From positions 62,001 through 126,000 of the forward strand of contig DASXLI010000030.1 in the NCBI GenBank assembly GCA_036496285.1: DNA of 64,000 bases. Direction: 5' to 3'. This document shows, piece by piece, positions 15,725 to 24,577 of this stretch (its first letter is position 1; each line of letters starts with the position of its first letter). The translations under genes and the position numbers were made by a program. The notes under the pieces are model-generated. The model searched no databases, was not told where the DNA came from, and saw nothing but the letters and a program-made list of their open reading frames with translations. This DNA is from DP-19 sp036496285. Lineage in GTDB: Bacteria > Desulfobacterota > Binatia > UTPRO1.

Positions 15725-16725
15725 TGGCCCGAGGCGATGAGGAGATGCTCCCACGGCCGGAGAACGGGCTCGAGCGCGCGCAGGCAAGACAGCAGGATCT
15801 CCGCGTGACGCTCCTCCATGTGTTGCAACGCCGGCGCTGCCTCCGAGGCTCGCGCCGGCGCGCGCTTCTCCAGATGCTGCGCGATCGTGGCGGTCAGCGT
15901 GTCGAGGTCATGCAGGTCGCCGAGCGAGGTCTGCAGCTGGTGCAGGGTCGCGAGGTCACGCGCTGGCACGCCCGGAAAAAAAGGACGCAGCTCCTCCATC
16001 AAGTAGCGGAAGCGCTTGAGCGCGATCCGCATGTGATGCAGCGTCTTCGAGTCGTTGGGATCGACGGCCGCCCGCGCCTCGCGCAGGCGCTCGAGCGCGC
16101 GGCGCGCGGAGTCGCGCGCGCGGCGCCGCTCGTCGGCATCGCTTGCGTGCCGGCCCCTCGCCGTTCTCGCGAGGCGACGCAGATCGCGACGCACGCGCCT
16201 CACCGGCACGTCGCCGAGGCGCCTTCGTGCCTTCCGGGCCATGCGGCGGTCGCGCGCGGCGAGCTCGCTGGCGAGCGAGTGCACGATCGCGTTTCGACTG
16301 CCGATGCGCTGCAGCATCTCGCGCTGCGCCGTGACGTCGCGCACCGGGCCGAGCCGGTCGAGGAGCTTCTCGATCCGGCGTCTTGGCCGCCGCACCGCCT
16401 TGCCGGCGACGAAGCGCTTCAGGCCTTCGAGCACGGCGAGGAGATGGCGGGATGCAGTGCGGAGATCGTGCACCGCCGACGCGGTGTCGCGCACCCCGGC
16501 TTGCGCGGCTTCCTTCAGCCGCTTGAGGAACTTCTTGCCACGGCGCTCGAGGCCCTCGAGCAGGACGTTCAGGGGTAGTGGCGATGCGCCGGCCCGCGCC
16601 GCGCCGCCGTCCAGGCGTCGCAGTCTCGGAACGACGCGCCGCCGCGGTCCCTCGACTGTCTGCAACGTGAGCGTGCGCTGGGTCACGGCCGTCCTCGCCG
16701 GTAACGCTTCCACGGTCCATGCCAT
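15721..16725 (-). CDS. CHAD domain-containing protein
   Basis: 334-aa, very Arg-rich helical protein. CHAD domains bind inorganic polyphosphate through conserved His/Arg/Lys; visible here are AVHDLRTASRHLLAVLEGLK, the block VRRPRRRIEKLLDRLGPVRD and, in the second half, LHHMRIALKRFRYLMEEL plus LGDLHDLDTL. Two helical repeats are present, as usual. No CYTH triphosphatase domain is fused. ATG 16725 (MAWTVEALPAR) is preferred to TTG 16740. It is the first gene of an ATGA-coupled unit with two DUF3147 membrane proteins, which could anchor it to the membrane. Confidence 0.9.
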   Translation of the reverse strand: MAWTVEALPARTAVTQRTLTLQTVEGPRRRVVPRLRRLDGGAARAGASPLPLNVLLEGLERRGKKFLKRLKEAAQAGVRDTASAVHDLRTASRHLLAVLEGLKRFVAGKAVRRPRRRIEKLLDRLGPVRDVTAQREMLQRIGSRNAIVHSLASELAARDRRMARKARRRLGDVPVRRVRRDLRRLARTARGRHASDADERRRARDSARRALERLREARAAVDPNDSKTLHHMRIALKRFRYLMEELRPFFPGVPARDLATLHQLQTSLGDLHDLDTLTATIAQHLEKRAPARASEAAPALQHMEERHAEILLSCLRALEPVLRPWEHLLIASGQ

Positions 16726-16821
16726 GAAGGGCCGCGCCAAGCGCGCGAAAGCACGGGCCGGCGCTCCGCGGACGCGCGCGGTTTGTAAAAGTCGCTACAC
16801 CGCCGTCCAAGGTGCACACGG

Positions 16822-18012
16822 TCAGCCCGTCTCGACGGCGGCGACCGCTTTGATGCGAGGCAGGACGCGGCTTCCGTAGAACTCGATCACCCGCCGCTGG
16901 TCCTTCTGACCCGAATGGATGAAGACCTGCTGCACGCCGCTGTCGAGGAGCTTCTGGAGGGCCTTCAGGTGGACGTCGGGGTCCTCGCTGACCGGCCAGT
17001 CGGCGTACACCGACTGGAGCGGGATCTCCCGCTCGGCCTCGCGCTGGATGTGGCGCGGATCGGGATCGTGGAAGTACTTGGTGAAGCCCTTCGGCACCAT
17101 GCGCCACTGGGACGCCGCCTCCTCCGCCTCCGGCGTGCCGCCGACGACGACCCAGTGCTCCGCGATGATCGGCACCGCGCCGAGCTCGCGCTTCGACGCC
17201 TTGACGCCGGCCGTGAACGCGTCGCGCTTCCTCGGCGTGAGCGCGTCCTTGGCGTCGGTGATCCAGCCGTCGCCGTGCTCCCCGGCGATGCGCGTGCTCT
17301 TCGTGCCCGCGGCCGCCAGGTAGGGTGGAATCGGCGCCTCGGGCTTGTCGTACAGCTTCGCATCGACCCGGTAGTACGTGCCCTGGTGCTTCACCCACTC
17401 GCCGGTCCAGAGCCTGCGGATGAGCTGGATCGCCTCGACCCAGCGCGCGGCGCGGACGGCATGCTTGTCCCACATTCCCGTCGCCGCGGCCTCGTTCAGC
17501 GCCTCGCCCTTGCCGCAGCCGAGGAACAGGCGGCCAGGCGCGTAGTAGGAGAGGGCGGCGAACGTCTGCGCCACGATCGCCGGGTGATAGCGATAGATCG
17601 GGCAGGTCACGCCGGTGCCGAGGCGGATGTGCTTGGTGCGCTGCGAGAGCGCGCCGAGCAGCACCCAGGCTTGGCCGACGTGGCCCTGATTGTCCTGCCA
17701 CGGGAGGAAGTGGTCGCTCGTCCACACCGCGTCGAATCCCGCGTCCTCCGCCGCGACGCCGAGGTCGACGAGCTGCGGGCCCGTGAACTGCTCCGAGGTG
17801 AGGACGAAGCCCATCACCGGCGCGCGCCCGCCCGACGTCTTCGCTGGCCCGTCGGCGGCGAGGAGGGCGCCGCCGCGGTGGGTGCCGGCGACGGCGGAGC
17901 GTGCACGTCTGCTCGCCCCCGCGAGCACGATGCCCGAAGCGCCGGCGAGGACGCCGCCGCGCCGCAGGAGTTCGCGGCGTGTGAGATGAGGCTGCGACTG
18001 CCGGGCCGACAA
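16822..18012 (-). CDS. LLM-class flavin/F420-dependent oxidoreductase with Tat-like signal
   Basis: 396 aa. Luciferase-like TIM-barrel fold: MGFVLTSEQF..LGVAAEDAGFDAVWTSDHF, HIRLGTGVTCP, RLFLGCGKGEALNE, YLAAAGTKSTRIAGEHGDGW. Closest in pattern to F420-dependent glucose-6-phosphate dehydrogenase / hydroxymycolate-type enzymes (TGVTCPIYRYHPAIVAQ). The N-terminus is a twin-arginine type signal, TRRELLRRGG plus a hydrophobic stretch, so the folded enzyme with cofactor may be exported. The start must be TTG 18012: it directly follows an in-frame stop and no later start precedes the signal. It lies 13 bp after the methyltransferase stop in the same operon. Confidence 0.88.
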   Translation of the reverse strand: MSARQSQPHLTRRELLRRGGVLAGASGIVLAGASRRARSAVAGTHRGGALLAADGPAKTSGGRAPVMGFVLTSEQFTGPQLVDLGVAAEDAGFDAVWTSDHFLPWQDNQGHVGQAWVLLGALSQRTKHIRLGTGVTCPIYRYHPAIVAQTFAALSYYAPGRLFLGCGKGEALNEAAATGMWDKHAVRAARWVEAIQLIRRLWTGEWVKHQGTYYRVDAKLYDKPEAPIPPYLAAAGTKSTRIAGEHGDGWITDAKDALTPRKRDAFTAGVKASKRELGAVPIIAEHWVVVGGTPEAEEAASQWRMVPKGFTKYFHDPDPRHIQREAEREIPLQSVYADWPVSEDPDVHLKALQKLLDSGVQQVFIHSGQKDQRRVIEFYGSRVLPRIKAVAAVETG

Positions 18013-18025
18013 TCACGGGAACCGG

Positions 18026-19075
18026 TTAGCGCGGGGTCCGCTCATCCGTCGGCCAAGGCGCTCGCCGCAGCACGACGTCGAGCCAGGGAGCATTCTCGAT
18101 CGCTCGCATGCAACCCAACGACCAGAGCAGCCGCCAGCCCCCTTTGACCATGGATTCTTCCACCGCGGCCCAGCGCCGCGTCGCCTCGTCGGACAAGCGG
18201 ACGAGCGTGTCCGGGCGGACGTCGGCCGTCGCGAACCCGTGTGCCGCGCACAGGCGCGCCAGCGTGCGCGGCGTGTAGCCGTAGAGGTACGGGAAGCCGA
18301 GGAGGTTGTTCCAGGCGAGGGCGCCGCGCAGCATTACGGCGAGCGGCTCCGCCAATCGCCGGAGCGCGGTGATCGCGCGCCGGTAGCAGAGCCCGTTCGG
18401 CACGCGCAGCACGAGCGTGCCGTCGGGACGGAGGAGCCGGGCGACGGCGTCGAGCGTCGGGCCGGGCTCCGGCAGCTGGTCGAAGGTGTTCCAGATCGCG
18501 ACCAGATCGAAGAAGCCTGGGGGCGCGTCGAGGTCGTCGACCGTGCCGCGGACGACGTGGAGGCCGCGCGCGCGGCAGTAGGAGACGACCTCCTCGCCCG
18601 GGTCGACGCCGCGGGCGTCCCAGCCGGCATCGCGCGCGACGTCGAGGAAGCCGCCGACGAAGCTGCCGAGCTCGAGCACGCGCGCGCCGGGCGGCGGCAA
18701 CCAGCGGGCGAGCGCCCGCACCTTGTGGCGGAAGAGCGTACGCTCGCCTCTGAGGAGCGCGTCGAGGCGGGCCGGCTCGTAGGCGTCGCGTGCGTAGGCG
18801 CGGGCGATTGCTTCCGGGGTCGGGCGCGGATCGCGGAAGAGCAGCCCGCACGCCGCGCACGCGACGACGTTGGTGACGAAGCCCTGTGTGAAGTCGGTGC
18901 GATCCTCGAGCGCGCCGCGCGCGGCGGGGTGCGCGAGGCGCCGTCCGTGGAAACGCCACACCCAGGCGAGCTGGGCGCGGATGTCGCGCGCGTCGCACAC
19001 GATCTCCACCCGCGCACTGCCGCAGACGGCGCACGATGGATACTCGGCGGCGGCGGCGCGATCGACCGCGTTCAC
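18026..19075 (-). CDS. Class I SAM-dependent methyltransferase with N-terminal zinc-ribbon-like Cys pairs
   Basis: 349 aa. The N-terminus has CAVCGSARVE and VACAACGLLF, a zinc-binding layout seen in sugar or NDP-sugar methyltransferases. The Rossmann core follows: VLELGSFVGGFLDVARDAGW (SAM loop), GVDPGEEV, FDLVAIWNTFDQLPEP and DGTLVLRVPN, then a C-terminal YLYGYTPRTLARL cap. GTG 19075 overlaps the TGA of the upstream flavoprotein gene (GTGA), showing coupling. An acceptor is unknown; a sugar, lipid or small phenolic is possible. The frame is open further upstream but the extension is a shadow of the neighbour. Confidence 0.88.
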   Translation of the reverse strand: MNAVDRAAAAEYPSCAVCGSARVEIVCDARDIRAQLAWVWRFHGRRLAHPAARGALEDRTDFTQGFVTNVVACAACGLLFRDPRPTPEAIARAYARDAYEPARLDALLRGERTLFRHKVRALARWLPPPGARVLELGSFVGGFLDVARDAGWDARGVDPGEEVVSYCRARGLHVVRGTVDDLDAPPGFFDLVAIWNTFDQLPEPGPTLDAVARLLRPDGTLVLRVPNGLCYRRAITALRRLAEPLAVMLRGALAWNNLLGFPYLYGYTPRTLARLCAAHGFATADVRPDTLVRLSDEATRRWAAVEESMVKGGWRLLWSLGCMRAIENAPWLDVVLRRAPWPTDERTPR

Positions 19076-20142
19076 TTGCTGCGCGGACGCGGCAGCGTCG
19101 CGAGCCGCGAGTCGCCCTCGCCGCGGCGGAGCGCGAGCGTCGTGCGGGCGACGGCGCGGCCGACGTTCCGGGCCTCCTCCTGCAGTGGCTCGTCGGCGTC
19201 GAGCGCGTCGTGGCTCGTCGCGTAGGGCTCGTAGTAGCCGATGTAGCGGTCGAGGCGCGCCCGCTCCCCGGCGTCGATGAGGCCCATCCAGTCGAGCCAG
19301 TCGGAGAGGGCGCGCCGCGTGCTCTCGGTGCCGCCGACGTCGCCGTGTACGACCAACCCGTAGACACGGCCTGCGAGATGTTTCGGATATCCCCACCCCC
19401 CGAGCTCCAGCGCCTTCGCCTCCTCCGCTCGCTTGCCGTGGGTCGAGGTCGGATCGGGGTTACCGCCGTCGGCGCAAACCAGGCGGTCGATCATTAGCTT
19501 GAGCGCGCTCGACGCCTGGTACCAGTGCGCCGGCGTGACGATCACGACGGCATGCGCCGCGACCCATCGCTCGTAGATCTCCGCCATCCAGTCGTGGATC
19601 TGGCCGAGCGCGTGGTTCGGGTAGCAGCTGCACGGCCAATGGCAGAGCGGCATCGCGGTCGAGACGCAGCCCTTGCACGGATGGATCGTCCGCCCGTACT
19701 CCGAGGTGACGAGGCTGAGATCGAGCAGGTCGACCTCGACGGCGGCGTCGTGCAGGACGTCCGCGACGAGGCGGGCGAGGCGGAACGTCTTCGACATCTC
19801 GCCCGGACAGGTGCCGTCGTTGCGCGGCGACCCGCAGACGACGAGCGCGCGCGGCGGCGTCCCGGGATCCGCCCACGCGGCATGCGCGCGCTCGATCCGG
19901 GCGCGGGTCTCGAGCCACTCGATCGAGAGCTCGTAGTCCGGATCGGTATAGCCGGGGCCGGCCTTGCGCGTGAGCGGTGCCTTCCGGGCGTCGCCGTAGG
20001 CGCGCCACGCGATCTTCTCGAGACGCGAGATCGCCGCGCTCTCCTCGCGGAACTCCGGATCCAGGAACGCCGTCCGGAAACGCGCGCCGAACTCCGCGCG
20101 GTCGAGATGCCCGGGCGCCTGTCCTTTCCGTACGGTGGTCAT
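19072..20142 (-). CDS. NAD(P)H-dependent FMN reductase-like flavoprotein
   Basis: 356 aa, flavodoxin-like fold. RALVVCGSPRNDGTC is the FMN phosphate loop (normally GSPRxxGNT). A Cys-rich segment HPCKGCVSTAMPLCHWPCSC resembles iron-sulfur flavoproteins, and IVTPAHWYQASSALKLMIDR closes the flavin site. About 90 residues precede the flavodoxin domain and may form a cap. Probable role: electron donor or flavin reductase, plausibly for the LLM oxidoreductase two genes downstream. ATG 20142 starts the three-gene operon 20142-16822. The Cys cluster hints at a [4Fe-4S] site but spacing is not canonical. Confidence 0.85.
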   Translation of the reverse strand: MTTVRKGQAPGHLDRAEFGARFRTAFLDPEFREESAAISRLEKIAWRAYGDARKAPLTRKAGPGYTDPDYELSIEWLETRARIERAHAAWADPGTPPRALVVCGSPRNDGTCPGEMSKTFRLARLVADVLHDAAVEVDLLDLSLVTSEYGRTIHPCKGCVSTAMPLCHWPCSCYPNHALGQIHDWMAEIYERWVAAHAVVIVTPAHWYQASSALKLMIDRLVCADGGNPDPTSTHGKRAEEAKALELGGWGYPKHLAGRVYGLVVHGDVGGTESTRRALSDWLDWMGLIDAGERARLDRYIGYYEPYATSHDALDADEPLQEEARNVGRAVARTTLALRRGEGDSRLATLPRPRSK

Positions 20143-20197
20143 CGGGGCTCCGTGGCCATCGTACGGACGGGGGCAGAGACAGGCGAACGCCCCGGGA

Positions 20198-20347
20198 TCA
20201 GTGGTGCTTGAAGTACTGCACCGCGCGCTCGTGGCGCTCCGCCGCCTGGCGGCTTTTGAAGGTCCCGAGGTTGCGGCGCTTGCCGGTCTTCGGGTCGGTC
20301 TTGCGCGAGTAGAGCCGGTACTCTCCCGATTGCAGTTTCCGGATCAT
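20198..20347 (-). CDS. Small Arm/AP2-like conserved protein
   Basis: 49 aa, MIRKLQSGEYRLYSRKTDPK then a TGKRRNLGTFKSRQAAERHE helix. The three-strand-plus-helix layout is like the DNA-binding N-terminal arm domain of tyrosine integrases or AP2-like domains, but stands alone. GGAGG 9 bp before ATG 20347 supports translation. Similar 45-55 aa proteins are frequent in diverse bacteria and unnamed. Located just beyond the start of the flavoprotein operon, same strand. Confidence 0.75.
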   Translation of the reverse strand: MIRKLQSGEYRLYSRKTDPKTGKRRNLGTFKSRQAAERHERAVQYFKHH

Positions 20348-20595
20348 CGTCGCCTCCTTGCTGGGGCGAAAGCGCGCCCGTCGGGTCGCATCCCTCGACA
20401 TGATCATCATGCTGCGTGCCACGATTCATGACACGCGCGGTGTGCCCAGCGACCGGCTCGTCGTGTAGATTGTCCAAATTGCGCGGTCGTCGTGCGCTCG
20501 CCCGAGAGGCGTATCCAGTCGGATGCGGCCCGGGACGCGGCACGTGCGTTGCTCGGTTTTCGGCATCCGAACGGCTGAAACCCGAGGAGGATCAC

Positions 20596-20904
20596 ATGCA
20601 GCGCGCGATCATCGGCATCCTGGGAGTGGGGCTCCTCGCCCTGCAGGTCGCGGCATCCAATCAGCCCGGGAGTCCCGCGACCGGAGCGAGTCCCGGGGTC
20701 GGCACCGGCCAGCGCCCGGGGACCGGCGCCGGGGGGACAGGCACCGGAGCCTCGGGCAACACGGGCACGACGCACGGCACCGCTCCGGGCGCCGGCAACG
20801 GCACCACGATCGGCGGCGGCACCATGCCCGGGGGCGCGGGCGGGACCGGCGGCGGCGCGACGGGCGCCGGTGGTGGCGTCGGCGCGGGCACCGGCGGTCG
20901 CTGA
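20596..20904 (+). CDS. Glycine-rich secreted low-complexity protein
   Basis: 102 aa. Signal peptide MQRAIIGILGVGLLALQVAA, then about 80 residues made of Gly, Thr, Ala and Pro (GTGAGGTGTGASGNTGTTHG). No fold is predicted; a cell-surface or periplasmic disordered protein. GAGGAGG at 20584-20590 fixes ATG 20596. The SDR gene follows by 6 bp, so both are likely on one transcript. Function unknown. Confidence 0.75.
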   Translation: MQRAIIGILGVGLLALQVAASNQPGSPATGASPGVGTGQRPGTGAGGTGTGASGNTGTTHGTAPGAGNGTTIGGGTMPGGAGGTGGGATGAGGGVGAGTGGR

Positions 20905-20910
20905 ACGGCA

Positions 20911-21786
20911 ATGCCGAACAAGAGCAAGTCGGCGGCGAAGCGCGTCCGGTCGCCACAAACACAGCGCCGCCAGCCCGGCCTCGAGAGCGCGATGCGGCCG
21001 CCGCCGCGGGCCGAGGATCCGGAGCGGCGCGGCAGCGGCAAGCTCCGCGATCGCGTTGCGCTCGTGACCGGAGGCGACAGCGGGATCGGACGTGCGGTAG
21101 GCATTGCCTTCGCGCAGGAGGGTGCGGACATCGCGGTCGTCTACCTCGACGAGGACGACGACGCCGCCGAGACGAAGCGGCGGATCGAACGACACGGCGC
21201 ACGCTGCCTGCTGCTCCGTGGCGACGTCGGCGACCGGGCATTCTGCAAGCAGGCCGTCGCCGAGACCGTCGCGACGCTCGGCCGGCTCGACGTGCTGGTG
21301 AACAACGCCGGCGAGCAGCATCCCCAGGATTCGATCGAGGACATCGCGCCCGAGCAGCTCGAGCGCACGTTTCGCACCAACATCTTCGCGATGTTCTATC
21401 TGGCAGCGGCGGCCCTGCCGCATCTGAGGAAAGGCAGCGCCGTCATCAACACCACCTCGGTGACGGCGTACCGCGGCAGCCCGACCCTCCTCGACTACGC
21501 GGCGACCAAGGGCGCGATCGTCGCGTTCACCCGCTCGCTCGCCGCCAACCTCGCTAAGCGCGAGATCCGCGTGAACGCGGTCGCCCCCGGTCCGGTGTGG
21601 ACGCCGCTCATTCCCTCGACGTTCGAGCCGGAGAAGGTCGAGACCTTCGGCTCCGACGTGCCGCTGCAGCGCGCAGGGCAGCCCGAAGAGATCGCGCCGA
21701 GCTACGTATTCCTGGCATCCGACGACGCGTCGTACATGACCGGGCAGGTGCTACACCCGAACGGCGGCGAGATCATCAACGGATAG
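20911..21786 (+). CDS. SDR-family oxidoreductase (YghA/YdaD-like)
   Basis: 291 aa short-chain dehydrogenase. Cofactor loop VALVTGGDSGIGRAV, NNAGEQHP, catalytic Ser/Tyr/Lys as INTTSVTAY..LLDYAATKGAI, and the specific tail RAGQPEEIAPSYVFLASDDA then YMTGQVLHPNGGEIING. This subgroup (general stress proteins YdaD, YhdF, YghA) has a 40-45 residue N-terminal extension, here Lys/Arg/Gln-rich. NAD(P)-dependent aldehyde or alcohol conversion under stress is the usual guess. ATG 20911 follows the Gly-rich gene closely. Confidence 0.93.
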   Translation: MPNKSKSAAKRVRSPQTQRRQPGLESAMRPPPRAEDPERRGSGKLRDRVALVTGGDSGIGRAVGIAFAQEGADIAVVYLDEDDDAAETKRRIERHGARCLLLRGDVGDRAFCKQAVAETVATLGRLDVLVNNAGEQHPQDSIEDIAPEQLERTFRTNIFAMFYLAAAALPHLRKGSAVINTTSVTAYRGSPTLLDYAATKGAIVAFTRSLAANLAKREIRVNAVAPGPVWTPLIPSTFEPEKVETFGSDVPLQRAGQPEEIAPSYVFLASDDASYMTGQVLHPNGGEIING

Positions 21787-21829
21787 CGGCGTCGCTGGAT
21801 AGCGGCGCCGCGCGCGGCGCCGGCCGCGC

Positions 21830-23362
21830 TCACGCGAGCGAGCCCGTGTTGGCCAGGCGCCGCGGCTGCGGGTTGGCGACGTCGCCCAGGAGCGCGAGCA
21901 GCTCGCTCCGCACCGACGCGTACGAGCCATCATCCCAGCGGTTCTCGAACTCGCCGGGATCGATGGCGTGGTCGTAGAGCTCGCCGATGCCCGGCATGCT
22001 GTCGTAGCGCGTCAGGACGTAACGGTCCGTCGTGATCGTGCGGAGGTAGAGCTTCATGCCCATCTCGTGGTCGTTCTCGGTGAGCACCCACTCGCGCCGC
22101 TCGTCCGCCCCGCAGAGGAACGGCCGCAGCGACCGCCCGTCGACGTGCGACGGGATCGGCTGCCCTGCCAGCTCGAGGATGGTCGGCACGAGGTCGATCG
22201 TACCGACCGGCGCCCTCACGACCCGGGCGGCGGTCGTGCCCGCGCCCGCAACGATGAGCGGCACGCGCAGCAGGCCGTCGTAGTGGAGCGGCCCCTTGAA
22301 GAGCATCTGGTGGTCGCCCAGGAGCTCGCCGTGATCCGTCGTCACGATGACGAGCGTGTCGTCGGCCTGGCCGGTCTCCGCGAGCGCCGTCAGCACCCGG
22401 CCGACGGCGTGGTCGAGCTGCGCGACCATGTCGTAGTAGCCGGCCATCATCGTCGCGAGCTCGAGGTCGCTGAGCGTCGCGCCGCCGGGATTCGCCCAGC
22501 GCATCGGCTCGGGCAGGCCGCGCGTCCACACCCGATGCAGGCCGGGCTTCCTCTCGAGCTCGCCCGGCCGTTTCTCGGGAAGCGTCATGTCGCCCGGCGT
22601 GTAGCGGTCGCACCACGGCGCCGGCGGGTCCATCGGGTGGTGGGGATCGGTGAACGAGGCCCAGCAGAGCCACGGACGCCGGCGATCGACGCCGCGCAGG
22701 AAGTCGATCGTCCGGTCGGCGACGTAGGTCGTCGGATGATCCTCCTCCGCCAGCGCCGATGCCCACGTCTCGGGCGCCGTCGGCGGCCGCAACGCCGCCG
22801 CCTCCTCCATCTGCCGCAGACGGCGCTCGCCGGCGGCGGGGCCGTCGCGGAAGAGGAAGCGGGCATAGTGCAGCCCACGCGGCGGCGGGCCCCAGTGTGA
22901 GATCGGCACCGCGGTGCTCGGACGGATGTGGTGGCCGAAGAGCACGAGATCGACGTCGTCGAAGCCCATGTACGGGCCGCGCCAGCCGACCGGCATCGTC
23001 GCCGAGCCCTCCACCGACTCGATCGCGCCGGTCGGATCCACCGGATACGTGGAGGCGAAGTGCGCCTTGCCGCGGAACGCCGTCGTCCAGCCGGCGGCGC
23101 CGAAAATCGCGGAGAGCGTCGTCGGCACGTCGTCGGCGCAGAAGTCGACGCCGTTCGAATGCACGCCGTGGCTCGACGGATAGCGGCCGGTGAGGATGGT
23201 CGCGCGCGACGGCTGGCAATAGGGGTTCTGCGTGCGGCAGCGGTCGAAGCGTGTACCGGACGCCGCCAGCCGGTCGAGGTTCGGGGTCGCGTCGAGGCGC
23301 GAGCCGTAGCACCCGAGGGTGTCGGCGCGTTGCTGATCGGTCGTGACGAGGAGGACGTTCAC
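21830..23362 (-). CDS. Sulfatase / alkaline-phosphatase-superfamily hydrolase
   Basis: 510 aa. Type I sulfatase signature NPYCQPSRATILTGRYPSSH with Cys49, which would be converted to formylglycine by a maturase (none in the window). Metal ligands: VTTDQQRADTLG at the N-terminus and VIVTTDHGELLGDH near residue 350. It hydrolyses sulfate esters, or possibly choline-sulfate or phosphonate esters. No signal peptide is seen, so probably cytoplasmic, unlike many arylsulfatases. GTG 23362 overlaps the TGA of the DUF6335-like gene (GTGA). A longer frame upstream is only the shadow of that gene. Confidence 0.92.
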   Translation of the reverse strand: MNVLLVTTDQQRADTLGCYGSRLDATPNLDRLAASGTRFDRCRTQNPYCQPSRATILTGRYPSSHGVHSNGVDFCADDVPTTLSAIFGAAGWTTAFRGKAHFASTYPVDPTGAIESVEGSATMPVGWRGPYMGFDDVDLVLFGHHIRPSTAVPISHWGPPPRGLHYARFLFRDGPAAGERRLRQMEEAAALRPPTAPETWASALAEEDHPTTYVADRTIDFLRGVDRRRPWLCWASFTDPHHPMDPPAPWCDRYTPGDMTLPEKRPGELERKPGLHRVWTRGLPEPMRWANPGGATLSDLELATMMAGYYDMVAQLDHAVGRVLTALAETGQADDTLVIVTTDHGELLGDHQMLFKGPLHYDGLLRVPLIVAGAGTTAARVVRAPVGTIDLVPTILELAGQPIPSHVDGRSLRPFLCGADERREWVLTENDHEMGMKLYLRTITTDRYVLTRYDSMPGIGELYDHAIDPGEFENRWDDGSYASVRSELLALLGDVANPQPRRLANTGSLA

Positions 23363-24045
23363 CGGGGGCGCGGCCGCGCCTTGGGTCGCGTTTCCGTCTT
23401 GGGTTGCATCTCCGCCTTCGGCGGCTTCTCGTCCCGCAGGCGCTCCTCGTAGTCCTCGGCCGAGGCGGGGTCGAGCTCCCAGCGGTGCTCGTCGCGGCGC
23501 TCGATCTTCTCCGTCGTATGCAGCGGCTCGGCCGCGCTGTAGGTCACTCCGAGCGCCTTGCCGATCGCATCGACCTGGTCCTGGTCCGGCGTCGGCGCCG
23601 ACCCGCCCACGGTCTCGTCGCCCACGTCGGCCTCGTCCCATGCCGCGTCGACGTCGCCAGCCGACAGGTCCGGGTTGCGCCCCGGCTGCGCCTCTCCGTG
23701 CACGACCGTATCGACCTCGACCTGGTCGGCGAGCACCTCGGTCGAGACGTCGGCGTAGAGCTGCGCGTCCTGCGATCCGGTCGTGAGCTCGACGACGCGC
23801 CGCCGTGCAGCCGTCGGCTTGCCGGACGTGCGGATTCGCTTCTTGGCCGCCGGACGCTTCCCGCGGGCGGTCGTTCGCGTGGCCCGCTTCTTCGTTCGCC
23901 CGGCTGCCGCCTTGGCGGCCACGGGCCGCTTCTTGCCCACGGTCGTCCGCTTCTTACGCCTGGTCGTCGCGCGAGCGCCTCCTCGTGAAGCGTGCGCTTT
24001 CGATCGGGTGGAAGCTTTCCTGGCCTTCTTTCGCATGGTGCGCAT
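23359..24045 (-). CDS. DUF6335-like protein with histone H1-like basic N-terminus
   Basis: 228 aa. Residues 1-85 are Lys/Ala/Arg/Thr-rich (KKARKASTRSKAHASRGGA; AAKAAAGRTKKRATRT), like bacterial H1-type DNA-binding tails. Residues about 110-205 carry the block LSAGDVDAAWDEADV..DETVGGSAPTPDQDQVDAIGK and HRWELDPASAEDYEERL, which I recognise as DUF6335, known mainly from cyanobacteria. ATG 24045 is set by AAAGGAG 5 bp upstream. Coupled (GTGA) to the sulfatase gene. The fusion of a DNA-binding tail to this domain is uncommon; function unknown. Confidence 0.8.
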   Translation of the reverse strand: MRTMRKKARKASTRSKAHASRGGARATTRRKKRTTVGKKRPVAAKAAAGRTKKRATRTTARGKRPAAKKRIRTSGKPTAARRRVVELTTGSQDAQLYADVSTEVLADQVEVDTVVHGEAQPGRNPDLSAGDVDAAWDEADVGDETVGGSAPTPDQDQVDAIGKALGVTYSAAEPLHTTEKIERRDEHRWELDPASAEDYEERLRDEKPPKAEMQPKTETRPKARPRPR

Positions 24046-24123
24046 GAGGGCTCCTTTCACTCGGCGGGCGGTTTCTCCCTGTCGCGGCCTTGCTCACGCC
24101 GACCCACTCGTTACTTCTCGACC

Positions 24124-24528
24124 ATGGGCCGAACGCAGGCAATGCTCGGCGCGTGCGTCTGCCTGGGCGCGGCACTGACGGCGCGGGACGGCTGGACGGC
24201 GGACGCGGGGCACGGCCGCTACCTGGTCGAGCAGGTGGCGATGTGCGGCGAGTGCCACACCCCACGGACCGAGGATGGTACGCTCGACCGCTCGCGCTGG
24301 CTGAGAGGCGGCCCGATCCCGGTGCATGCGCCGCCGTTCTCGACCGCGTGGGCCATCCAGGCCCCGGCGATCGCGGGGCTCCCCGCGTACAGCGACGACG
24401 AGGCGATCCGCATGTTGACGACCGGCATCGACCGGGGCGGTCACGCACTCCGGCCGCCGATGCCGGCCTTCCGCTTCACCCGGCGGGACGCGATGGACGT
24501 GCTTGCCTATCTTCGCAGCGTCCGCTGA
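24124..24528 (+). CDS. Small monoheme cytochrome c
   Basis: 134 aa, signal peptide MLGACVCLGAALTARDGWTA, one heme motif MCGECHTPR followed by a distal Met candidate in LRPPMPAF. Layout (GRYLVEQVAMCGECHT..RGGHALRPPMPAFRFT) matches the single-heme subunits of alcohol or aldehyde dehydrogenases. Predicted periplasmic electron carrier. ATG 24124; no clear ribosome-binding site. Divergent from the DUF6335-like gene. Confidence 0.85.
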   Translation: MGRTQAMLGACVCLGAALTARDGWTADAGHGRYLVEQVAMCGECHTPRTEDGTLDRSRWLRGGPIPVHAPPFSTAWAIQAPAIAGLPAYSDDEAIRMLTTGIDRGGHALRPPMPAFRFTRRDAMDVLAYLRSVR

Positions 24529-24577
24529 CCGGGACGAGGGATGGAAAATCGACACTGGATCGGCGTAGAGGGTCGTC

